A DNA stretch of 11,683 nt from Gemmatimonadota bacterium. Its GTDB lineage: Bacteria > GCA-2686955. The DNA lies in NCBI GenBank assembly GCA_002686955.1, contig NYZA01000182.1, positions 1 through 11,683 on the forward strand, written 5' to 3'. The notes beneath the pieces were generated by a model. The model searched no databases. It saw only the letters and a program-made list of their open reading frames with translations, and was not told the DNA's origin. This document shows positions 6,990 to 11,683 of this stretch, piece after piece. A program made the position numbers and the translations under genes. Position 1 is the stretch's first letter, and each line of letters opens with the position of its first letter.

Positions 6990-8183
6990 TCAATCCCCGA
7001 CGATCACCGACACCATTCCCCATACCACCAGGCTCCACCAGTCGTTCAACGCCTGGTTGAGTGTGCCGGTGAAGCTGACATCCTCTTCGGGCCAGTAGTA
7101 CATCCAGGCATTGCCGTAGCCGTCGTGGCCCACCAGCTCACCGATACCGCCGTCGAAGCGGATCTGGTAGATGCCGAGGCCGTAGTAGACATCGACGTCG
7201 CCCGTGAACACCCATTCCCGCATCTCTTCGAGTGTCGCGGGATCGTCGAAGAGCTCTCCCTGAAAGAGCGCGCGCGAGAACGTCTCCAGGTCGCGCGTGC
7301 TGCTCACGAGGCCTCCGCCGGCCCAGTCGGCGCTTTGGCGCATCTGCCCGTACATATCGAGCTTCCATTCGTATCGGTGGGATTCCGCGTGGGGAGAAGT
7401 GGGTTGCTCGCGGTAAGGCAGATAGGTGTCGTTCATTGCGAAGGGGCTGAAGATGAGGTCGCGATAAACGTGGTGCAGCTGACGATTCGCCACGATCTCC
7501 GCGATCATGCCTAGCAACACATATCCGGTGTCGGAGTAGTGGAAGAGCGTGCCCGGGGGCGCGATCGGGGTCAGATCCTTCGCGTACCCGATCAGGTCCT
7601 CCGGCTCCCAGAACATGTCCCAGTCGCGGTAGTACTCGATGAGAAACGCATTGAGCTCCCAAAATACGTAGGGAGGGTCGTACCAGTAGTCGGGCAGTCC
7701 GCTCGTATGGTTCAAACACTGTCGCAGGGTGATCTCCGGACCGTAGTCGTGGTCGTCGATGACGAGCAGCCCCTGGGTGATATCGGTGGGGAGGTAGGTA
7801 GAGATCGGATCGTCGAGGAAAAGCAGCCCCTCTTCCTTCAAGAGCAGAATCGTCGCCGCTGTAAAGGTCTTGCTGGTGCTCGCGATCTCGAAAGTGTCGC
7901 GAGGCTCGATCGGCACACCGCCGATGCGATCGATGTCGCCGGAGACCCCTTCGAAGAGCACGCCGTCGCTGCCCGAGCTCATCCGGAAGAGCCCGCCGCC
8001 GTAACCCCGGTTCTTGGCGATTTTGGCGTCGAGTTTGGCCTGGAGATCGATGGCGCGATCGGCGGGCTGGAGCTGGACGATGGCCTGTCGTGGAGTGGGT
8101 GGGGCGGAGGCGCGGGTGGGTTGGGCGCCTGGGCCAGGGGAGGCCAGGGCGATGGCGGTGGTGAGGGTGATTGAAATGGTCAT
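6990..8183 (-). CDS. Serine hydrolase, class C beta-lactamase / DD-peptidase fold
   Basis: The 397-residue product belongs to the beta-lactamase-related (Pfam Beta-lactamase) family, which includes DD-carboxypeptidases, AmpC enzymes and EstB-type esterases. The SxxK motif is S102-T-S-K105, with S102 the expected nucleophile. HTSGLPDY (159-166) and AGGGLVSSTRDL (288-299) are family blocks. The second active-site motif is Y216-S-D218 where many members have YxN. The third is H353-D-G355, the HxG variant of KTG. These variants are seen in non-lactamase members, so beta-lactam hydrolysis should not be assumed. The N-terminus has a short hydrophobic stretch (about 3-15) without a basic n-region, so export is uncertain. 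The start is fixed by AAGGAG (8194-8199 on this strand, 10-base spacing) and an in-frame stop two codons upstream. It converges on the transporter operon; a role with peptidoglycan-derived peptides is only a suggestion from the neighbourhood. Confidence 0.9.
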   Translation of the reverse strand: MTISITLTTAIALASPGPGAQPTRASAPPTPRQAIVQLQPADRAIDLQAKLDAKIAKNRGYGGGLFRMSSGSDGVLFEGVSGDIDRIGGVPIEPRDTFEIASTSKTFTAATILLLKEEGLLFLDDPISTYLPTDITQGLLVIDDHDYGPEITLRQCLNHTSGLPDYWYDPPYVFWELNAFLIEYYRDWDMFWEPEDLIGYAKDLTPIAPPGTLFHYSDTGYVLLGMIAEIVANRQLHHVYRDLIFSPFAMNDTYLPYREQPTSPHAESHRYEWKLDMYGQMRQSADWAGGGLVSSTRDLETFSRALFQGELFDDPATLEEMREWVFTGDVDVYYGLGIYQIRFDGGIGELVGHDGYGNAWMYYWPEEDVSFTGTLNQALNDWWSLVVWGMVSVIVGD

Positions 8184-8266
8184 GATTCACTTACTCCTTG
8201 TCTATATGACATAACCTAATTGGACAATCCGCTCTTTCAACCGCAGGCTCCGCCCAAACCCCGCCC
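8184..8266. promoter_or_regulatory. Divergent intergenic region with strong ribosome site for the serine hydrolase
   Basis: These 83 bases separate two divergent genes and contain an AT-rich patch (about 8201-8222) unlike the rest of the window, so promoters for both directions probably lie here. On the - strand AAGGAG at 8199-8194 is a near-ideal Shine-Dalgarno sequence 10 bases from the hydrolase ATG. A 9-base palindrome-like TATGACATA lies at about 8205-8213 and could be part of an operator, but is short. No convincing -35/-10 pair with 16-18 bp spacing was found, and no Shine-Dalgarno sequence precedes the + strand ATG at 8267. Confidence 0.45.
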
Positions 8267-8992
8267 ATGCCCTCACCACCCCCCGCAATCGAAACAGCCG
8301 GCTGGATCCCCATCGACACCGAGGCCGGCCTCTGGACAATGCCCTTTCCCGTTGGACCATGGGAAGGTCGCGCGACCGCTCTGGCGCTGCCAGATGGCGG
8401 CTTCATCGTGGTCAACCCCGGCCCGGGACAGAAGGTCGCGGCCACGAGGGTGCTGGGGGAGCACGGTGGCGTGCGGGCGTTGGTGCTGATGAACCACTTC
8501 CATCATCTGGGGCTGCGGCGATGGCGAGCGCGTCTTCCGGACGTGCCGGTCGTTGCCTCCGATCGTGCCCTTCCGCGCCTGGCGAAGCAGGGACACTACG
8601 AGCTCGATTCCGTCTCCGGCGTCGAGGAGATTCTGCCGGAGCATGCCTGTTTTCTCCATCCGGCCGGCACGCGCAGCGGCGAGATCTGGCTGCGCGTGGA
8701 GACCGAGCGGGGCGTTGCCTGGGCCGTAGGCGATGCATTCTTCAACGTCTCCTACAATCCGCCGGGCTTCTACGGATTCGTCGCTCGGCTGACCGGCACA
8801 ACACCGGGACCGCGCTTCGGACTCGTCTTCAAGTATCTGCACTTGTCGGATCGGGCGGCCTATCGGGATTGGGTAATGGAACAGCTCACCCAAGACCCCC
8901 CGCGCATTCTGGTGCCCGCCCACGGCGATCTCATGGAGGGCGACGACCTGCCGGATCGTCTGAGTGCGCTCGTGCGGGGACGGCTTGGGTAG
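8267..8992 (+). CDS. Metallo-beta-lactamase-like (DUF4336-like) protein with degenerate metal motif
   Basis: The 241-residue protein, with no signal peptide, has the layout of a metallo-beta-lactamase fold: an N-terminal strand region ending in GGFIVVNPGPG (44-54), a helix, then ALVLMNHFHHLGLRRW (71-86) where the HxHxDH motif normally sits, VAWAVGDAFFN (150-160) with D156 as the expected bridging Asp, and ILVPAHGD (214-221) with the last His, H219. The first motif keeps H77 and H79 but has no DH after it, as in the DUF4336 group, so a full two-metal site is unlikely. The substrate is unknown. The ATG at 8267 lacks a clear ribosome site; the protein could start later. Its 3' end overlaps the next gene, so the two are probably co-translated. 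Confidence 0.72.
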   Translation: MPSPPPAIETAGWIPIDTEAGLWTMPFPVGPWEGRATALALPDGGFIVVNPGPGQKVAATRVLGEHGGVRALVLMNHFHHLGLRRWRARLPDVPVVASDRALPRLAKQGHYELDSVSGVEEILPEHACFLHPAGTRSGEIWLRVETERGVAWAVGDAFFNVSYNPPGFYGFVARLTGTTPGPRFGLVFKYLHLSDRAAYRDWVMEQLTQDPPRILVPAHGDLMEGDDLPDRLSALVRGRLG

Positions 8993-10154
8993 TCGCCGCG
9001 TTCTCCCGCTCTTGGCGTTTCCCGTTCTTTGCCTGACGGCCTGCCAACAACAATCCAACGCGCCTCCGCCTCCCCCGCGCTGCGCCTCGTCCCCCACCCT
9101 CGCCGGCCTCGGAGAGCACACTCCCGCCTCCGCCCTGACCTCCCAACGCATCCCCCTATGGGCCTCCCGCATCCAGTCCTTCCTCGATCGCGGCGTCATC
9201 CCCCTCGTCGACCTGCAATCCAGCTTGGCCCGATCCCACGGCGAGAAGTACCTCGGTGAAGCGCTGTGGGCGATGGATGAGCTCGGAATCGCGCTAATCG
9301 CCTTCGACGGCTACGAGGAGCCCGAGCCGGCGGCCGATGAAGAAAGCGACACTTACAACTGGGGCCGGTACCCCGAAGAGGTGGCCGAGCGTTATCCCGA
9401 TCGCATCATCCCCGCAACGAACGGTGGACGCAGCCCCAACTGGAAGACCGGTGGAGACGCATTTGTATCGGCCGTAGAGCGAAACATCCGCTCGGGCGCC
9501 TACCCGATCATCGGCGAGCTCAATTTCCGGCAGTACATGCCAGGCTGGCGCTGGGAGCCCGGTGTGACGGGCGCCGACCGCTATGTTGATATCCCGCTGA
9601 TGAGCGACAAAGGACGCCGGATTCTCGCGCTCTCCAGCGAAACACTGATCGCCGTCCCCGCCCATATCGAGCCCGAGGACCCCGCCCTCGAAGACCTGGA
9701 GGCCGCCCTCGCCGCCTATCCCCGCGCCAAAATCATCGCCACGCATTTCGGGCAGGTGCGCCGCCCAAAACGTTGCACCCGTTTCGGCCCCGATCTGGTC
9801 CGCCGCCTTCTATCCACGCACCCCAATCTCTACTACGATCTGGCGATCAGCACGCCCGGGCATGTGCACTACGATCCACGCGTCTTCGATGGAGCGATCT
9901 GGCGAGACGGCCCCAACGGCGGCCAGCTTGCAGAGGTGAAGCCGGAGTATTCGGCGCTCTTCGCCGAGTTCAGCGACCGCTTCATCACCGGTCTCGACTA
10001 CGGCATCGGCCGGAGCCCGCTCGCCGCGCACTTGAGTGCAAAAGCGAAGAACGTCCGCTTGATCCTGCGCGACCTGCCCGAGAGCTGCCGGCATGACATC
10101 GCCTACAGAAACGCGTGGTTTCTGTTGACCGGAGGTGTGTGGCCGGAGGCTTGA
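8964..10154 (+). CDS. Amidohydrolase-like (TIM-barrel) lipoprotein lacking the usual HxH
   Basis: The product resembles amidohydrolase family 2 barrels: PLVDLQSSLARSHG (80-93) at the position of the usual metal-binding first strand, ELGIALIAFDG (106-116), RYPDRIIPATNGG (143-155), YPIIGELNFRQYMP (180-193), VPAHIEPED (231-239), IIATHFGQ (257-264), NLYYDLAIS (288-296) and FITGLDYG (340-347). H234, H261 and D345 match expected metal and catalytic positions. The first motif, normally DxHxH, is D83-L-Q-S-S, so two ligands are missing. A hydrophobic segment ending L-T-A-C27 is a lipobox, so the protein should be lipid-anchored. The GTG at 8964 gives the longest form. TTG at 8985, 4 bp after GGGGA, gives a cleaner signal peptide (MGSRRVLPLLAFPVLCLTAC) and is a serious alternative. 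Either way it overlaps the upstream gene. Catalytic activity is doubtful. Confidence 0.75.
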   Translation: MRSCGDGLGSRRVLPLLAFPVLCLTACQQQSNAPPPPPRCASSPTLAGLGEHTPASALTSQRIPLWASRIQSFLDRGVIPLVDLQSSLARSHGEKYLGEALWAMDELGIALIAFDGYEEPEPAADEESDTYNWGRYPEEVAERYPDRIIPATNGGRSPNWKTGGDAFVSAVERNIRSGAYPIIGELNFRQYMPGWRWEPGVTGADRYVDIPLMSDKGRRILALSSETLIAVPAHIEPEDPALEDLEAALAAYPRAKIIATHFGQVRRPKRCTRFGPDLVRRLLSTHPNLYYDLAISTPGHVHYDPRVFDGAIWRDGPNGGQLAEVKPEYSALFAEFSDRFITGLDYGIGRSPLAAHLSAKAKNVRLILRDLPESCRHDIAYRNAWFLLTGGVWPEA

Positions 10155-10161
10155 GCCGGCC
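10141..10161 (+). other. GC hairpin across the amidohydrolase stop codon
   Basis: GGCCGG (10141-10146) can pair with CCGGCC (10156-10161) over a 9-base loop that contains the TGA stop. No T-tract follows, so it is not a classic intrinsic terminator. It may mark the transcript end or the boundary with the transposase region, but chance is possible in such GC-rich sequence. Confidence 0.3.
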
Positions 10162-10208
10162 GGGGCGGCCGTCGCTGTGCCGGCACGACCTTTGCTCAAC
10201 CGCACCCC

Positions 10209-10658
10209 ATGTTCCACCACGTCGCCCAGGCAGTGAGCGGCCGGCGCCTCTTCGCTACTTGGGAAGAAGGGCTCCGCCTGTTCGAGATCATGGTTCGGGC
10301 GGGACCGAATCCGGTTGCCCTCTGCCTGATGCCGGACCACCTACACATGGCGCACAGCGCGGACCGGCGTGCGGCGGTGGGGCGCGCGATGCGCGGCCAT
10401 GCACGGTGGAGGAATCGGTGCCGCAGCTTCGAGGGCTCTCTCTGGCGACGCCAGCTGGCGGTTCAATTCGTTCCGGCCGGGGTCAAACAACGCCGTCTCG
10501 CGCGCTATATCCACCTGAATCCTTGCCGCGCCGGGCTGATCTCCGATCCATTGGCCTGGCCGCTGTCGACCTATCGAGATGCGCTCGGTTTCAGCTTGCG
10601 GCCGGCTCGGTCGGCGGCGCAAGACCCCGAGCGCCTGCATGCCTTATGTGGCCCGTGA
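10209..10658 (+). CDS. REP-associated tyrosine transposase (RAYT, Y1_Tnp family), catalytic domain
   Basis: This 149-residue single-strand transposase-type protein has the Y1/HUH catalytic signatures: LMPDHLHMAH (40-49) with H44-x-H46, and RYIHLNPCRAGLI (99-111) followed by DPLAWPLSTYRDALG (113-127). By alignment from memory with E. coli TnpA-REP (YafM), Y100 matches its catalytic Tyr115 in YIYINP. All three key residues are therefore present. The N-terminus is slightly short: family members usually have about 12 more residues before the FHHV-like strand, and no start codon exists between the previous stop and 10209. The frame ends right after DPERLHALCGP, where longer relatives carry on into another domain; such a domain follows one frame over (10639-11052). 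RAYTs act on nearby palindromic repeats; the repeats at 11004-11193 are candidates. It lies 54 bp after the amidohydrolase gene. Confidence 0.82.
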   Translation: MFHHVAQAVSGRRLFATWEEGLRLFEIMVRAGPNPVALCLMPDHLHMAHSADRRAAVGRAMRGHARWRNRCRSFEGSLWRRQLAVQFVPAGVKQRRLARYIHLNPCRAGLISDPLAWPLSTYRDALGFSLRPARSAAQDPERLHALCGP

Positions 10659-11052
10659 CTCCCACGTGAGCTCGGACAGTGATCTTCCTCGCGGCGGTTT
10701 GCTGCCTCTCGAAAACACGCACGCGCTCGAGTCGATCGTGGCCGCAGTGAGCGAGTTGATGCGTGTTCCGGTCGAGTCGGTTGTGCAGCGGGGCGCCGCC
10801 CGCCCGCTCGCTCTCTGGACCGCGCGCGCCCACACACACGTTCCAACGAGTGGAATCGCTCGTCACTTCGGGGTGACGCGGCAGGCGGTCTACCGAGTCG
10901 CGAACGAAGCCGGCCCGCGGAGCGAGATGGTCTCGCGAATGGTGGGTGATCCGCGCTTCCCGGGGCTTCGGTGGCGCGATCCCCGCCTGGGCGGCTTCCG
11001 GGGCACACAGTGGGGGTCGAGCTTGACACCCCGAACACACAGTGGGGGGTGA
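10639..11052 (+). pseudogene. Helix-turn-helix segment in the +1 frame after the transposase, likely its displaced C-terminal domain
   Basis: From ATG 10639 this frame encodes 137 residues. The part at about 29-89 (ALESIVAAVSELMRVPVESV, then GIARHFGVTRQAVYRVANE) looks like the DnaA C-terminal-type or HTH DNA-binding domain that some longer RAYT proteins carry after the catalytic domain. It overlaps the end of the upstream frame by 20 bp, as expected if one inserted base (or a two-base loss) split an original single gene. A separate coupled polypeptide is also possible. The last 16 or so residues are encoded by the repeat element: the stop at 11050-11052 lies inside the second repeat copy, so the natural C-terminus may also have been lost. 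No good ribosome site precedes 10639. It could be a broken gene, two subunits, or a programmed shift; no slippery sequence was seen. Confidence 0.5.
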
Positions 11053-11060
11053 ACTTGTCA
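11004..11060 (+). repeat. Left arm of symmetric repeat element: two 25-bp direct copies, 32-bp period
   Basis: Two copies of a 25-bp unit lie at 11004-11028 and 11036-11060, separated by 7 bp. They agree at 21 of 25 positions by direct comparison. The shared core over all four copies in the element is close to TGGGGGTGARCTTGACA, preceded by CRCACAG. The left arm begins within the 3' end of the helix-turn-helix frame, whose stop codon is in the second copy. The units lack a strong internal hairpin of the classic REP type. Confidence 0.85.
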
Positions 11061-11136
11061 ATTCGGCGCGATGGGGACGGAAAACGGGAGTTTTGGCCTC
11101 TCCTAGTACGGCAAACCACTCTCAGACAAGGAGTTC

Positions 11137-11193
11137 TGTCAAGTTCACTCCCATCTCTGCGTGGGAGATGTCAAGCTCACCCCCAACTGTGCG
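11137..11193 (-). repeat. Right arm of symmetric repeat element: two inverted 25-bp copies, 32-bp period
   Basis: Copies at 11137-11161 and 11169-11193 read on the - strand match the left-arm unit. The first-read copy (11169-11193) agrees with the left copy at 11004-11028 in 21 of 25 positions; the other agrees with 11036-11060 in 19 of 25. The 32-bp period and 7-bp gap equal those of the left arm, so the element is an imperfect inverted repeat of two 57-bp arms (about 43 of 57 positions) around a 76-bp centre (11061-11136). I see no gene in the centre. Confidence 0.85.
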
Positions 11194-11246
11194 CTTCTTG
11201 CGGGGCGCGACCCGCGCTGCGCCGCCGCGGCCCCGGCGAAAGAAGC
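11193..11246 (-). terminator. Long hairpin just after the outer-membrane protein stop codon
   Basis: GCTTCTT (11193-11199) pairs with AAGAAGC (11240-11246), and CGGGGC (11201-11206) with GCCCCG (11230-11235), leaving a small internal loop and a GC-rich apical loop. It starts at the stop codon of the - strand gene and ends where the repeat element begins. No T-tract follows on the - strand, so it would be an atypical terminator or a 3' end stabiliser. Confidence 0.4.
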
Positions 11247-11683
11247 TACATATCGAAAGTGACGCCCGCCCCGATCGCGAAGAAGTTCAGGTCCATCAGG
11301 TGGTAGTCCGCGAACGCGTTGAGCGTCATCGTATCGCTCATTTCGTAATCGGCCCCGCCGCCCACGAAGAAGCCGATCTCGGTGCTGGAGGCGTCGGCCG
11401 TCTGCCCAAAGAGCTCGAACTCGGTCTTGAACAGATGAACGCCCAGGCCCCCATTGACGAAGGGCGTGACCGCGCCGCCATCGCCCATCGGGAAGTCGTA
11501 GCGCGCTCCAGGCAGAATGGCGATGTCGCGCCAACTCCAGTCCGTGCCGAGTACATCCTGGCTCCTGCCCCACCACATCAGGTCGACTCGAGCGGTCACG
11601 TTCTCCATCAAGGTCCCGATCTCGGCGCCGCCTACGATTTCAAAGGTAGCATCGACATTGTCGGGTGAAACGAAGGCCGCGCC
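11246..11683 (-). CDS. Outer-membrane beta-barrel protein, 3' part (5' end beyond the window)
   Basis: The frame is open from the window edge to a TAG at 11246-11248, giving the last 145 residues of a longer protein. The visible part has alternating polar and hydrophobic strands with aromatic ends: ATFEIVGGAEIGTL, NVTARVDLMWWG, WRDIAILPGARYDFP, AVTPFVNGGLGVHLFKTEFELFG, STEIGFFVGGGADYEM, LNAFADYHLMDLNFFAIGAGVTFDM. This pattern, with Gly-rich turns, fits the small 8-strand OmpA-like/OmpW-like barrels. Phe lies third from the end rather than last, where barrel assembly signals usually have it. The start and signal peptide are outside the window; the TTG/ATG codons near 11611 are internal. The exact family and role are unknown. 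Confidence 0.7.
   Translation of the reverse strand, partial: GAAFVSPDNVDATFEIVGGAEIGTLMENVTARVDLMWWGRSQDVLGTDWSWRDIAILPGARYDFPMGDGGAVTPFVNGGLGVHLFKTEFELFGQTADASSTEIGFFVGGGADYEMSDTMTLNAFADYHLMDLNFFAIGAGVTFDM

Noticed and set aside
7539-8174. 211-residue + strand frame opposite the serine hydrolase
   Set aside because: It mirrors the hydrolase gene, whose SxxK and HTSGLPD motifs and ribosome site show that the minus strand is coding.
11004-11193. Reading the 25-bp repeats at a 32-bp period as a CRISPR array
   Set aside because: Only two units per arm, 7-bp gaps are far too short for spacers, the arms are in opposite orientation, and there are no cas genes.
10971-11306. 111-residue + strand frame running through the repeat element
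   Set aside because: Its composition comes from the repeat units and the hairpin, with no ribosome site or domain.

Overview
The window comes from a high-GC, Gram-negative bacterium. The evidence is a Sec-type periplasmic binding protein, a probable lipoprotein with a lipobox, an outer-membrane beta-barrel gene, and strong G/C bias at third codon positions. The lineage cannot be fixed from the sequence. A Deltaproteobacteria-like (Myxococcota, Desulfobacterota or similar) or metagenomic origin is only a guess.

Layout. Bases 1-544 hold no convincing gene and are the long leader of what follows. Bases 545-6980 form a complete five-gene peptide-importer operon on the + strand: a family 5 solute-binding protein, a YejB-type permease, a YejE-type permease with unusual extra parts, and two separate OppD/OppF-type ATPases, each with a Cx5Cx6Cx17C iron-sulfur-type tail. 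A hairpin followed by six T's sits at the binding-protein stop codon and probably lowers expression of the membrane and ATPase genes relative to the binding protein. The cistrons are tightly packed (gaps of 14 and 8 bp, then an ATGA overlap). Bases 6990-8183 (- strand) encode a class C beta-lactamase/DD-peptidase-fold serine hydrolase that converges on the operon. From a short AT-rich divergent intergenic region, a + strand pair follows: a metallo-beta-lactamase-like protein with a degenerate metal motif, and an overlapping amidohydrolase-like lipoprotein that lacks the usual HxH.

Bases 10209-11246 look like mobile-element territory: a REP-associated tyrosine transposase (RAYT/Y1) domain with its catalytic residues present, a helix-turn-helix segment in the next frame, and a symmetric repeat element. 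That element has two 25-bp copies in tandem at a 32-bp period, facing two more copies at the same period in inverted orientation. The last gene (- strand, 11246 to the window edge) is the 3' part of an outer-membrane beta-barrel protein.

Working together: the binding protein would capture oligopeptides in the periplasm and the YejB/YejE channel, driven by the two ATPases, would import them. The nearest relatives I recall (YejABEF) carry microcin C, host-defence peptides or peptidoglycan fragments, but the substrate here is unknown. The parts most worth a second look are the repeat element beside the RAYT, and the periplasmic coiled-coil-like insertion and extra N-terminal hydrophobic segment in the YejE-type permease.
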